Source: Streptomyces diacarni | GTDB taxonomy: Bacteria > Actinomycetota > Actinomycetes > Streptomycetales > Streptomycetaceae | Direction of reading: 5' to 3' | Assembly: GCF_003323715.1 (NCBI RefSeq) | Contig: NZ_QOIN01000048.1 | Span: 372,001 to 436,000 of the forward strand | DNA: 64,000 nucleotides | Shown here: positions 47,908 through 57,959 of the stretch, piece by piece | How the letters are laid out: each line of letters begins with the position of its first letter | Numbering within the stretch: the stretch's first letter is position 1 | Position numbers and translations under genes: made by a program | The notes under the pieces: generated by a model | The model's input: the letters and a program-made list of their open reading frames with translations, nothing else | Database searches by the model: none | Told to the model about the DNA's origin: nothing

Positions 47908-48531
47908 ATGACAGCACTGCGCCTCAGATGGCAGCGGTCGATCGCCATCGCGGCGACCGGTGCCGCGGCGTTCGTCGGCACCGCCATAGCGGCCGCCCCC
48001 GCCCAGGCACACACCCCCGGCTGGTCGGTCACCTGTGACTCGGTCTCCATCGACCTGAAGGCCTACGCCCAGAGCGGCAACAAGGTCACGGTCAAGGCCG
48101 GTGACGAGGTCCTGATCAGCGAGAACTTCGGCGCTTCCTTCAACAAGAAGGTCGACCTGCCCGAGCACAGCAAGCCGCTGACGGTGACGGCCCAGGTCGT
48201 CGCCTCGGACGGCGACCAGTACAGCTGGGGCCCGGAGACGAAGACGTCGCCGGTGTGCGACACCCCGGCACCGACCCCCAGCGAGTCGGAGTCCACCGAG
48301 CCCTCGCCCAGCGCCAGCCCCTCCCAGAGCGCGAGTGAGAAGCCGGAGCCGAGCGCGCCCGAGAGCAGCTCCAGCGCCCCGGCGGCCAAGCCGCAGAGCG
48401 GTGGCGAGGACCTGGCGGAGACCGGTTCCTCCAGCAACACCCCGATGATCGCCGGGATCGCGGCCGCCGTGGTCGTGGCCGGTGGCGGTCTCGTGTTCTT
48501 CGCGCGCAAGCGCCGTTCGTCCCACAGCTGA
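47908..48531 (+). CDS. LAETG-anchored cell-surface protein
   Basis: Sortase substrate of 207 residues. The signal peptide (LRWQRSIAIAATGAAAFVGTAIAAAPAQA) is followed by a short beta domain (about 38-115, HTPGWSVTCDSVSIDLKAYAQ...VVASDGDQYSWGP) with a probable disulfide. A Ser/Pro/Glu linker and the sorting signal LAETG (169-173), a membrane helix and RKRRS tail complete it. LAXTG is the pentapeptide of class E sortases, which anchor chaplins in Streptomyces. The ATG at 47908 has GGAAGGAAAA upstream. The small Cys domain resembles a bacterial-Ig-like surface domain. A terminator with T-tract follows. Confidence 0.9.
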   Translation: MTALRLRWQRSIAIAATGAAAFVGTAIAAAPAQAHTPGWSVTCDSVSIDLKAYAQSGNKVTVKAGDEVLISENFGASFNKKVDLPEHSKPLTVTAQVVASDGDQYSWGPETKTSPVCDTPAPTPSESESTEPSPSASPSQSASEKPEPSAPESSSSAPAAKPQSGGEDLAETGSSSNTPMIAGIAAAVVVAGGGLVFFARKRRSSHS

Positions 48532-48550
48532 GGACGGACCCCGTAACGCC

Positions 48551-48590
48551 GCCCGGCGGCCCGTCCCCTCGGGCCGCCGGGCACCTTTTT
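48551..48590 (+). terminator. Intrinsic terminator with T-tract after the LAETG gene
   Basis: A perfect 13-bp inverted repeat (48551-48563 with 48570-48582) with loop TCCCCT is followed by ACCTTTTT. T-tracts are rare in Streptomyces terminators, so this is the clearest intrinsic one in the window. Confidence 0.9.
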
Positions 48591-48657
48591 CTCGCCGCAC
48601 CGCCGCACCGCCGCGGAACGCGAAGGGCGCTGTGTGCGAAGGCCCCGGCCACGCGAA

Positions 48658-48690
48658 GGCCCCGCCACGGTGTCGCACCGTGACGGGGCC
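48658..48690 (-). terminator. Terminator of the chitinase gene
   Basis: GGCCCCG-C-CACGGT (48658-48671) pairs with ACCGTG-A-CGGGGCC (48677-48690), one mismatch, loop GTCGC. It lies 47 bases after the chitinase stop. Confidence 0.75.
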
Positions 48691-48737
48691 GGACGGCGGA
48701 GCTCACCCGGGCGGGTGCCGCCGGATCAGGTGTGGGC

Positions 48738-49772
48738 TCAACCGCCGTACCCGGCGAGGATCTTGGAGAACTCCCACTCCTGCTGGTCGACGCCGCTGCA
48801 CGAGTCGCCCGGGCTGCCGCCGCCCGCGCACGCGCGGTCGCGGTTGACGGCCCAGAAGCTCACCCGCGACAGGCCCTTGTCCTTCGCGTAGTCGACGATC
48901 TGCTGGAAGTCGCCGGGGGAGACCTGTTCGCCCTGCACGTCGGTGGTGCCGTTCATCGAGGAGAGCCCCGACTTGCCGTAGGCCTCCGCGTCGGACAGCC
49001 CGTAGGCGGCCTTGACCTCGTTCTTGAGCCCGTCGACGGCGGACTTGGTGGCGGCGACCATGTCCGTGGTGCCGTCGCCGAAGTCGAACGGCATCACCGT
49101 CCAGCCGTCCACGTCCAGCCCGGCCGCCGCGCCCTTGGCGATGAGGTCCTTGCCGTCGGCGGTCGGCCCCTGCGGGGTGGTGCCGAAGGTGACGTAGACC
49201 TTGATGCCCGCGTTCTGCTCCTTGACGATCTTGAGGGCGTCGACGACGCGCTGGCGGACCTCGGCGTTCTCCACCTCGCTCGCCTCGATGTCGATGTCGA
49301 TCGACTTCAGGCCGTAGGCGTCGATGACCTCCTGGTACGCCGCCGCCAGGTCCTCGGCGCTGGAACAGGCCTCGCCCAGCTTGTTGCCGCTCCAGCCGCC
49401 GACGGACGGGGTGACGTCGCCGCCCGCCTGCTGGATGGCCTTGATGGCCTGCTCGTCCTGGCCGCCGGCCAGCGGGCGCTGGCCGTCCCAGGCGGGGGAG
49501 CAGCCGCCGTCGGAGAGGATGAACGCCATGGTGAGCTGCTTGGTGCCGGTCGCCTCCATGAAGGAGACCGGGTCGGGCGGGTTGCCCCAGCCCAGGTAGA
49601 GGTAGGGGCCGTTCGTGCCGCTGGGCGCCGCTGTGGCGTTCGCGTGCTGCCCGCTCGCCTGTGCGGTGACGGACGGCAGACAGACGGCCAGGAGTGCGGC
49701 CGTCGCACCGAGGCCGGCCGCGACTCTGCGGTGGGCCCTGCGGCGGTGGCGGCGTGAGAGGTGGGGGGACAC
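48738..49772 (-). CDS. Secreted GH18 chitinase
   Basis: Hydrolyses chitin outside the cell. The 344-residue protein has an Arg-rich twin-arginine-like N-terminus (RRHRRRAHRRVAAGLGATAALLAV), a signal cleavage near SVTAQASG, and one GH18 barrel. SVGGWSG (123-129) is the family strand-3 motif. The catalytic strand reads SIDIDIE with Asp159, Asp161 and Glu163; the first Asp of the usual DxxDxDxE is replaced by Lys, as in a bacterial GH18 subgroup. There is no chitin-binding module. The GTG at 49772 has GGGAGAG upstream. A DasR-type operator lies about 70 bases before it, so N-acetylglucosamine control is likely. Confidence 0.9.
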   Translation of the reverse strand: MSPHLSRRHRRRAHRRVAAGLGATAALLAVCLPSVTAQASGQHANATAAPSGTNGPYLYLGWGNPPDPVSFMEATGTKQLTMAFILSDGGCSPAWDGQRPLAGGQDEQAIKAIQQAGGDVTPSVGGWSGNKLGEACSSAEDLAAAYQEVIDAYGLKSIDIDIEASEVENAEVRQRVVDALKIVKEQNAGIKVYVTFGTTPQGPTADGKDLIAKGAAAGLDVDGWTVMPFDFGDGTTDMVAATKSAVDGLKNEVKAAYGLSDAEAYGKSGLSSMNGTTDVQGEQVSPGDFQQIVDYAKDKGLSRVSFWAVNRDRACAGGGSPGDSCSGVDQQEWEFSKILAGYGG

Positions 49773-49841
49773 GCAACTCTCCCTTCGGGGGAACCGGTTG
49801 CTGATGCCGTGCTCGTTGCCGCCGCACGCTAGCCCCGCGGC

Positions 49842-49857
49842 ATTGGTATAGACAATA
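49842..49857 (-). promoter_or_regulatory. DasR-like operator (dre) of the chitinase gene
   Basis: ATTGGTATAGACAATA matches 11 of 16 positions of the dre-type consensus ACTGGTCTAGACCAGT and keeps its inverted-repeat character (ATTG...CAAT). It lies 70 bases upstream of the chitinase start. DasR binds such sites in Streptomyces chitinase promoters and is released by glucosamine 6-phosphate. The match here is by eye. Confidence 0.6.
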
Positions 49858-49896
49858 GGGCGGCAGGAATCGGCGCGGAACGCCCGTGCGGAAGGC

Positions 49897-50610
49897 TCAA
49901 CTCCCGCTCGTCGCGCCGGGCCCGGGTCCGCGCCACGCGTAGTGGTGCTCGGGGCGCCCCACCTGCCCGTACCGCTGCCGCCTGTCCGCGTCGCCGGTGG
50001 TGACCAGGTGCTCCAGGTAGCGGCGGGCCGTGATCCGGTTGATGCCCAGCGCGGTCGCCGTCTCGCTCGCGGTCAGCCCCCGGGCCGCGGCCTCCCGCAG
50101 GTGCGCGGTCACCCTGGCGAGGGTCGGCGCGCTGAGCCCCTTGGGCAGCGCGGACGACGCCGGGGCCGCCCGCAGGTCCGACAGCGCGCGGTCCACCTCG
50201 TCCTGGCTGGCCGCTTCGCCGTGCGCCTCGGCGGCCGTACGGAAGTCCCGGTACCGCAGCAGCCGGTCGCTGAGGGTGCGGAACGTGAACGGCTTCAGCA
50301 CGTGCTGCACGACGCCGAGGGACACGCCCTCCCTGATGACGGCGAGGTCCCGCGCCGAGGTCACGGCGAACACGTCCTGGGTGTGGCCGGCGGCGCGCAG
50401 CCGGCGCAGGAGTTCGAGGCCGTTGCCGTCGGACAGGTAGAGGTCGAGGAGGATCAGGTCGATGCGCGCCTCCTCGTCCAGGGCGCGGACGGCCTCGGCG
50501 CGCGAGTGGACGGTCGCCGCGACGGTGAAGCCCGGGACGCGGCCGACGTAGAGGGCGTGGGCGTCCGCCGCCACGGGGTCGTCCTCGACGACGAGGACCC
50601 GGAGTGTCAC
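49897..50610 (-). CDS. Response regulator, CitB/DcuR-type
   Basis: Two-component regulator of 237 residues. Receiver domain 1-125: VEDDPVAADAHAL, phospho-Asp in LILLDLYLSDGNG, the Thr in FAVTSARD and Lys in HVLKPFTF. The C-terminal HTH (about 165-235) has LTASETATALGINRITARRYLEHLV. The GTG at 50610 overlaps the kinase stop by 4 bases (GTGA). A longer frame running left to right through the kinase gene is a shadow. Target: very likely the dicarboxylate symporter beyond the kinase. Confidence 0.94.
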   Translation of the reverse strand: MTLRVLVVEDDPVAADAHALYVGRVPGFTVAATVHSRAEAVRALDEEARIDLILLDLYLSDGNGLELLRRLRAAGHTQDVFAVTSARDLAVIREGVSLGVVQHVLKPFTFRTLSDRLLRYRDFRTAAEAHGEAASQDEVDRALSDLRAAPASSALPKGLSAPTLARVTAHLREAAARGLTASETATALGINRITARRYLEHLVTTGDADRRQRYGQVGRPEHHYAWRGPGPGATSGS

Positions 50611-52289
50611 GAGCGTGCTCCTTCCTGCGCGCACGGCAGCCGCACGGTGAACTCCGCGCCGGCGGGCCGCAGATCGCGCGCGTGGACGTCGCCTCCGTGC
50701 CTGCGGGCCGTCTGCCTCACGAGCGCCAGACCGATGCCGCCGCCACCGCTCTTGGTGGTCCAGCCGCGCTCGAACAGGGCCCCACCGGCCCCGCTCGGCA
50801 GGCCGGGACCGTTGTCCGCGACGCGGAGCAGCAGCCGGCGCGTGGGGGTCTCCTCGACGGCGACGGTGACGGTGACGCGGGGGGTCCCGCCTGCGGGCCC
50901 CGCCTTTCCACGTGCGCCGGGTGCCGCACCCGGCTCCGACTCCGGGGCCCCCGCGCCGCCCGGTGCGGCGGCCTCGACCGCGTTGTCGATCAGATTGCCC
51001 AGGACGGTGACCAGGTCCCTGGCCGGCAGCCCCGAGGTGTCGTCCACGTGGCTGTCCTCGGAGAGCGTGAGGTCGACACCGCGTTCGTGCGCCTGGGCGG
51101 CCTTGCCCAACAGCAGGGCGGCCAGGACGGGCTCGGCGACCGCGCTGACCACGCGGTCCGTCAGCGCCTGCGCGAGCTCCAGCTCCTCGGTGGCGAAGTC
51201 CACCGCGTCCCGCACGCGGCCCAGTTCGATGAGCGAGACGACCGTGTGGAGCCGGTTGGCCGCCTCGTGGGCCTGCGAGCGGAGGGCTTCGGCGAAACCG
51301 CGCACCGAGTCGAGTTCGCCCGTCAGCGCGCGCAGCTCGGTGTGGTCGCGGAGGGTGACGACGGTGCCGCGTCCCGCGATCGGAGAGGTGTTGACGACGA
51401 TCACCCGCTGGTCGGTGAGGTGGACCTCGTCCACGCGGGCCTCGGCGCCCGAGAGCGCGTCCGTCAGCTCCCGGGGCAGGCCCAGCGCGGTGACGGGCGA
51501 GCCGACCACCTCGCCTCGCTCGGTGAGGCCCAGCAGGGTGCGGGCACCGTCGTTGACGAGGGCCACCCTGGCGTGTCCGTCGAGCAGCAGCAGCCCCTCC
51601 CGCACGGCGTGCAGCGTCGCCTGGTGGTAGTCGTACAGGCGGCTCAGTTCGGCCGCGTTCATGCCGTGGGTGTGGCGGCGCAACCGGGCGTTGACGACGT
51701 AGGTGCCCAGGCCGCCCAGCGCCAGGGCGCCGCCCGCGACCGCGAGCAGCGCTGCCAGCTGGTCGCTGACCTGCTCGCTGATGGTGTCGACGGCGATGCC
51801 CGCGCTGACCAGCCCGACGATGCGGCCGCCGTCGCGGACCGGGGTGACCACGCGCACCGAGGGCCCCAGTGTGCCGGTGTACGTCTCGTCGAACGTGCGT
51901 CCTTCGAGAGCGGGGCCGATGTGCCCCACGAAGCGTTCGCCGATCCGGTCCGGCTCGGGGTGGGTCCAGCGGGTGCCGTCGGTGTCCATGATCGTGATGA
52001 AGGTGACGCCGGTGTCGCGCCGGGTCTCCTCGGCGTACGGCTGGAGCCGCCGTGAGGGGTGGGGAGAGCGGATCGCGTCCCGGACGGAGGGGGAATCGGC
52101 CACCGCCTGCGTGGTCGCCCTCGCACGGTGCGTAGCGGACTGACTGGCCTGCGCCTTGCCGGACAGGTAGGCGAACAGCGCGCACCCGGCGACGACCACC
52201 GTGACCAGCACCACCTGCATGGCGAACAGCTGCCCCGCCAGGCTGCGCGGGCGGGACCGCACGGCAGGACGGGGGCGGGGGACACGCAT
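50607..52289 (-). CDS. Sensor histidine kinase, CitA/DcuS-type
   Basis: Membrane kinase of 560 residues. Helix 1 (about 21-44, LAGQLFAMQVVLVTVVVAGCALFAYL) is followed by an extracytoplasmic Cache/PDC domain (FITIMDTDGTRWTHPEPDRIG...GTLGPSVRVVTPVRDGGRIVGLVSAG), the region CitA and DcuS use to bind citrate or C4-dicarboxylates. Helix 2 (about 190-208) leads to a PAS domain, an H-box SQAHEAANRLHTVVSLIELG (His of AHEAANRLHTV) and an ATPase with NLIDNAVEAA and DNGPGLP. A ~30-residue Pro/Gly/Ala insertion interrupts the ATPase domain. ATG at 52289. Divergent from the symporter gene. Confidence 0.94.
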   Translation of the reverse strand: MRVPRPRPAVRSRPRSLAGQLFAMQVVLVTVVVAGCALFAYLSGKAQASQSATHRARATTQAVADSPSVRDAIRSPHPSRRLQPYAEETRRDTGVTFITIMDTDGTRWTHPEPDRIGERFVGHIGPALEGRTFDETYTGTLGPSVRVVTPVRDGGRIVGLVSAGIAVDTISEQVSDQLAALLAVAGGALALGGLGTYVVNARLRRHTHGMNAAELSRLYDYHQATLHAVREGLLLLDGHARVALVNDGARTLLGLTERGEVVGSPVTALGLPRELTDALSGAEARVDEVHLTDQRVIVVNTSPIAGRGTVVTLRDHTELRALTGELDSVRGFAEALRSQAHEAANRLHTVVSLIELGRVRDAVDFATEELELAQALTDRVVSAVAEPVLAALLLGKAAQAHERGVDLTLSEDSHVDDTSGLPARDLVTVLGNLIDNAVEAAAPGGAGAPESEPGAAPGARGKAGPAGGTPRVTVTVAVEETPTRRLLLRVADNGPGLPSGAGGALFERGWTTKSGGGGIGLALVRQTARRHGGDVHARDLRPAGAEFTVRLPCAQEGARS

Positions 52290-52315
52290 GGTGACAGTTT
52301 GCCGTGGCTTGTTTC

Positions 52316-52333
52316 ATGCACGTAATGCACGTA
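52316..52333 (+). promoter_or_regulatory. Tandem ATGCACGTA repeat between kinase and symporter genes
   Basis: ATGCACGTA occurs twice in direct succession (52316-52324, 52325-52333). It lies in the 177-base divergent region. A 9-bp direct repeat there is a good candidate for the response regulator's binding site at the symporter promoter. Confidence 0.5.
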
Positions 52334-52466
52334 AGGGTGACGCCCGTCGCACCGTGGTGCATAGTCACCGGGACTCAACACGATATGGATCCGCGATGAA
52401 CGTACCCCACCAGGGGCGTTACGCGGTGAGCAACGTGACGTGACCCATGGACGAGGAGCCGCCGAC

Positions 52467-53882
52467 GTGTCGAAGAAGACACCGCAGCAGGCCGCAGCAG
52501 GCGCTGCGCCGGACGCACCACGGGTGAAGCGGGATCGCACCCACTACCTCTACATCGCGGTGATCGGCGCGGTGGTGCTGGGCGTGATCCTCGGCCTCAC
52601 GGCACCCGGAGTGGCCACCGAGCTCAAGCCGCTGGGCGAGGGGTTCGTCAACCTCATCAAGATGATGATCTCGCCGATCATCTTCTGCACGATCGTGCTG
52701 GGCATCGGCTCCGTGCGCAAAGCGGCCAAGGTCGGCGCCGTCGGCGGGCTGGCACTCGGCTACTTCCTGACGATGTCGCTGGTCGCGCTGGCCATCGGGC
52801 TGGTCGTCGGCAACGTGCTGGAGCCGGGCCACGGGCTGCACCTGAGCGAGGCGGACCGCGAGGCGGGCGCCTCCCAGGCCGAGGGCGGGGAGGGCATGAC
52901 CGACTTCCTGCTCGGCATGATCCCCAAGACCATGGTCTCGGCCTTCACCGAGGGCGAGGTCCTGCAGACGCTGCTGATCGCCCTGCTCGTCGGCTTCGCG
53001 CTGCAGGCCATGGGCAAGGCGGGTGAGCCGGTGCTGCGCGGCATCGGGCACCTGCAGAAGCTGGTCTTCCGGGTGCTGGCGATGGTGATGTGGGCGGCGC
53101 CCGTCGGCGCGTTCGGCGCGATGGCCGCCGTGGTCGGCGAGACGGGCGTCGACGCGCTGAAGTCGCTGGCCGTCATCATGATCGGCTTCTACGTCACCTG
53201 TTTCCTGTTCGTCTTCGTCGTGCTCGGGCTGATCCTGCGGCTGGTCGCCGGCGTCAACATCTTCGCCCTGCTGAAGTACCTGGCCCGCGAGTTCCTGCTG
53301 ATCCTGTCCACCTCCTCGTCCGAGTCGGCGCTGCCGCGGCTGATCGCGAAGATGGAGCACCTGGGCGTCAGCAAGCCCGTCGTCGGCATCACCGTGCCGA
53401 CCGGCTACTCCTTCAACCTCGACGGCACGATGATCTACCTGACGATGGCCTCGATCTTCGTCGCCGAGGCCATGGGCGACCCGCTCAGCCTCGGCCAGCA
53501 GATCTCGCTGCTCATCTTCATGTTCATCGCCTCCAAGGGCGCCGCGGGCGTCACCGGCGCCGGGCTGGCCACCCTCGCGGGCGGACTCCAGTCGCACCGC
53601 CCCGAACTCGTGGACGGCGTCGGGCTGATCGTCGGCATCGACCGCTTCATGAGCGAGGCCCGCGCCCTGACCAACTTCGCGGGCAACGCGGTGGCCACCG
53701 TGCTGGTCGGCACCTGGACGAAGGAGATCGACAAGTCGCGGGTCGCCGAGGTCCTCGCCGGGCACGTGCCCTTCGACGAGAGCACCCTGGCGGCGGACAG
53801 CGCACCCGCGGACCGCACCGGCGACGACGCGGGCCAGGTTCCCGCCCAGGAGGAGCGCCCCCAGGTCGCCACCAAGGCGTGA
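52467..53882 (+). CDS. Dicarboxylate/amino-acid:cation symporter (DAACS family)
   Basis: Membrane uptake protein of 471 residues of the DctA/GltP family. The serine-rich re-entrant motif STSSSESALPRL and the TGYSFNLDGTMIYLT helix are intact, with eight or so hydrophobic segments (HYLYIAVIGAVVLGVILGL first). The GTG at 52467 with GAGGAG 8 bases upstream is chosen; the frame from 52440 adds nine residues. Substrates are C4-dicarboxylates such as succinate, malate and fumarate, or glutamate. The divergent CitA/CitB-type system is its natural regulator. A C-terminal acidic tail of ~45 residues is not part of the family core. Confidence 0.93.
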   Translation: MSKKTPQQAAAGAAPDAPRVKRDRTHYLYIAVIGAVVLGVILGLTAPGVATELKPLGEGFVNLIKMMISPIIFCTIVLGIGSVRKAAKVGAVGGLALGYFLTMSLVALAIGLVVGNVLEPGHGLHLSEADREAGASQAEGGEGMTDFLLGMIPKTMVSAFTEGEVLQTLLIALLVGFALQAMGKAGEPVLRGIGHLQKLVFRVLAMVMWAAPVGAFGAMAAVVGETGVDALKSLAVIMIGFYVTCFLFVFVVLGLILRLVAGVNIFALLKYLAREFLLILSTSSSESALPRLIAKMEHLGVSKPVVGITVPTGYSFNLDGTMIYLTMASIFVAEAMGDPLSLGQQISLLIFMFIASKGAAGVTGAGLATLAGGLQSHRPELVDGVGLIVGIDRFMSEARALTNFAGNAVATVLVGTWTKEIDKSRVAEVLAGHVPFDESTLAADSAPADRTGDDAGQVPAQEERPQVATKA

Positions 53883-53911
53883 GCACCCCCTCGCGCCGCA
53901 CGAGACGGCAA

Positions 53912-53959
53912 GGACCGCCCCCGACCCGCCCCCGACCCGTCCCGGGCCGGGGGCGGTCC
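53912..53959. terminator. Terminator between symporter and treS
   Basis: GGACCGCCCCCG (53912-53923) pairs with CGGGGGCGGTCC (53948-53959) around a 24-base GC-rich loop. It lies between two convergent stops. Confidence 0.7.
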
Positions 53960-53963
53960 CGGC

Positions 53964-55688
<1,725 letters not shown>

Positions 55689-56013
55689 CGGGTGCTGGCG
55701 CTCCGGTGGGTGAGGGCGGTCGGTCGTCCCGCCCCGGTGGTCGGACTCCTCGGCGCGCTCGCCGTGGCACCCGCGACGGCCTCCGCTCCGCTCACCTGAG
55801 CGGAGCTCGGCCCGGATGGGGCGAGCCGCGTCCTGTCCAACGACACCGTCGCCCCGGGGGTGTGGTGCGCGTCGGGCCGAAGCGCACGGCCACGGCGTCC
55901 TCAACCCCGCCACGGCGCCCCGGGGACACCGGGCAGCGCAAGGGCCCCGCCCCCGGGAGGGGGCGGGGCCCGTCAACGCCCGTGCTCAGTTGCCGGGTGC
56001 CGGGTGCCGGCGG
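55689..56013. other. Gap between treS and the metalloprotease gene
   Basis: 325 bases with no supported gene. The treS promoter must be at the left end; no clear -10/-35 is seen. A strong hairpin at 55942-55971 lies 42 bases after the protease stop. The treS start has GGAG 12 bases upstream. Confidence 0.5.
55942..55971 (-). terminator. Terminator of the metalloprotease gene
   Basis: A perfect 13-bp inverted repeat (55942-55954 with 55959-55971, arms GGGCCCCGCCCCC and complement) with a 4-base loop. Confidence 0.85.
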
Positions 56014-57615
56014 TCAGCCGCCGGTGACGTTCACCGCGGTCCAGGCGGCCTCGACCGTCTTGACCTCGGCGCTGTCGGCACCGTACAGGTCGGTGGCCGA
56101 CGCGACGGTGGCCTTGCGCGCGTCCGCGTAGTCCGTCGTCGACGTCATCTGCTCGGTGAGCGCCTTGAACCAGATCTGCTCGGCCTTCTCGATGCCGATG
56201 CCGTCGACCTTCGAGCCGTCCTTGGTGGGCGAGTTGTACTGCACGCCGTTCACCTCGCGCTCCCCGCTGCCCACCGACAGCAGGAAGAAGAAGTGGTTGG
56301 CGATGCCGGAGGAGTAGTGGACGTCCACGTCACCGGCGTTCGAGTCCCAGTAGTCCAGCGACTGGCCGTCCTTGCTGGGCTCGTCCATGTAGCGCAGCGG
56401 GGTGCCGTCGCCGTTGATGTCGATCTTCTCGCCGACCATGTAGTCCGGCGTGTCCTCCGGGCTGTCGGCGTGGAACTCCACGGCCGCGGCGAAGATGTCG
56501 GAGGTCGCCTCGTTCAGGCCGCCCGACTCGCCCGCGTAGTTGAGGTTGGCCGTGGTCGAGGTGACGCCGTGCGACATCTCGTGCGCCGCGACGTCCAGCG
56601 CCGTCAGCGGGTGCTCGTTGTTCTGCCCGTCCCCGTAGGTCATGCAGAAGCAGGAGTCGTCCCAGAACGCGTTGACGTAGTTGTCGCCGTAGTGGACCCG
56701 GCTGACCGCGCCCTTGCCGTCGCCCGCGATGCCCTCGCGGCCGTGCACGTCCTTGTAGTAGTCCCACGTCTGGCCCGCGCCGTAGTGGGCGTCGACCCCC
56801 GCGGTCGCCGGGTCGTTGACCGTCCCGTCGCCCCAGGTGTCGTCCTCGTCCGTGAACAGCTCGCCGTCGCCGCTGGAGCCGTTGTTCAGGTTGGTGGTCT
56901 TGTTGCCGCCCCGCGCCTCGTCGGTCATCGTGAACTTGCCCGAGGAGCCTGAGGTGCCGATCTCGACCTTGCCGCTGTACTGGCTGTTGCCGGTACCTTC
57001 CTTGATGCCCTGGAACTCGAAGAGCTTCTCGCCGGTCTTCGCGTCCGTGATGACGTGCAGCTGGTTGGGCGCGCCCGACTTCTGGACACCGCCGACGACG
57101 GTCTCCCACGCCAGTACGGGCTTGCCCTCGGCGGCCCACACGACCTTGCGGGGCGCCTCGCTGCCCTTCGCCTTGGCGAGCGAGGGCTTGTGCGCGGACG
57201 ACGCCTCGGTCTTCACGGCGATCTTCGCGGTGGTGGCCTTCGTGGTGCCGGTGCGCTTGCCGCTCGCGGACTTGTGGACGACCAGGTCGCCACCGAGCAC
57301 GGGCAGCCCGTCGTAGGTCCGCTCGTAGCGGACGTGTGTGGACCCGTCCTTGTTCTTGACGACGTCCTTGACGTGGAGCTTCTCCTTGGCGCCGAGGCCC
57401 AGCGCGTGGGCGTCGGCCGACTTGGCCGCCTCTGTGTTCGCGGACTTGACCAGCTTGCTGTGCTGGGTCGCGCTCAGCTGCGCGGGAAGCGCGCCGTTCG
57501 CCGAGGTCTCCCCGCTGGGGGCCGCGCCGGCGGTTCCGGCGGTGACACCCGCCGCTACCAGGGCCGCGGTGGCGGCGAGGGCGGATATCCGCTGCTTCGA
57601 GGTGAGGGGTCTCAC
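56014..57615 (-). CDS. Secreted M4-family neutral zinc metalloprotease
   Basis: Exported protease precursor of 533 residues. Signal peptide about 1-32 (AALVAAGVTAGTAGAAPSG), FTP/PepSY propeptide about 50-200 (VRYERTYDGLPVLGGDLVVHKSASG), then the thermolysin-like domain. His345, Glu346, His349 (HEMSH) and Glu369 (GGLNEATSD) give the zinc site and catalyst. DIFAAAVEFHAD and VHYSSGIANHFFFLL follow the M4 pattern. The GTG at 57615 has AAGGAG 8 bases upstream. It should be secreted as a zymogen and self-processed. AdpA-like TGGCCGGATT lies 194 bases upstream; AdpA often controls such proteases. Confidence 0.95.
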   Translation of the reverse strand: MRPLTSKQRISALAATAALVAAGVTAGTAGAAPSGETSANGALPAQLSATQHSKLVKSANTEAAKSADAHALGLGAKEKLHVKDVVKNKDGSTHVRYERTYDGLPVLGGDLVVHKSASGKRTGTTKATTAKIAVKTEASSAHKPSLAKAKGSEAPRKVVWAAEGKPVLAWETVVGGVQKSGAPNQLHVITDAKTGEKLFEFQGIKEGTGNSQYSGKVEIGTSGSSGKFTMTDEARGGNKTTNLNNGSSGDGELFTDEDDTWGDGTVNDPATAGVDAHYGAGQTWDYYKDVHGREGIAGDGKGAVSRVHYGDNYVNAFWDDSCFCMTYGDGQNNEHPLTALDVAAHEMSHGVTSTTANLNYAGESGGLNEATSDIFAAAVEFHADSPEDTPDYMVGEKIDINGDGTPLRYMDEPSKDGQSLDYWDSNAGDVDVHYSSGIANHFFFLLSVGSGEREVNGVQYNSPTKDGSKVDGIGIEKAEQIWFKALTEQMTSTTDYADARKATVASATDLYGADSAEVKTVEAAWTAVNVTGG

Positions 57616-57959
57616 GTCAGTGGCTCCTTCTGCCGTGGGGACCGGACGGCATGGGTGGTCAGCCGCCCGGGCAGAACTTCACGTGCGAGGCACCGTGCGG
57701 AAGTCCGACCGAGGGCCGTTCTGGCGTACGAATGCCGCACCGTGCGGTCGGCAGCCTGCCACCAATTGCATGTACATGTCACCAGTGCGTCACGCGTTGA
57801 CCAGAGGTTGGCCGGATTCTGTTCGTTGCTACGAAAGCGACGCCCGCATAGCGGACGCGCGCGCTCCGGCTCCCGCGTCCGGCGCCGCGCTCCTTCGTGC
57901 GCGGTGGCCACACCGCGCACGTCGGCCGCGCGGAAGGGGGGAAGGCGCGGGAGCGCGGG
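57616..57959 (-). promoter_or_regulatory. Protease upstream region
   Basis: No gene in these 344 bases. It must carry the protease promoter. TGGCCGGATT (57809-57818) fits the AdpA consensus TGGCSNGWWY on the plus strand. GCACCGTGCGG is present twice, about 57692 and 57737. ACATGTACATG near 57770 is palindromic. A ribosome site AAGGAG lies by the start. Chance matches to the AdpA motif are common, so its role is open. Confidence 0.45.

Noticed and set aside
50611-52368. Extension of the response regulator leftwards into the kinase gene as one 823-residue protein
   Set aside because: The extra part is an out-of-frame reading of the kinase, Arg/Gly-rich without domains; the GTG at 50610 with coupled GTGA overlap is a proper start.
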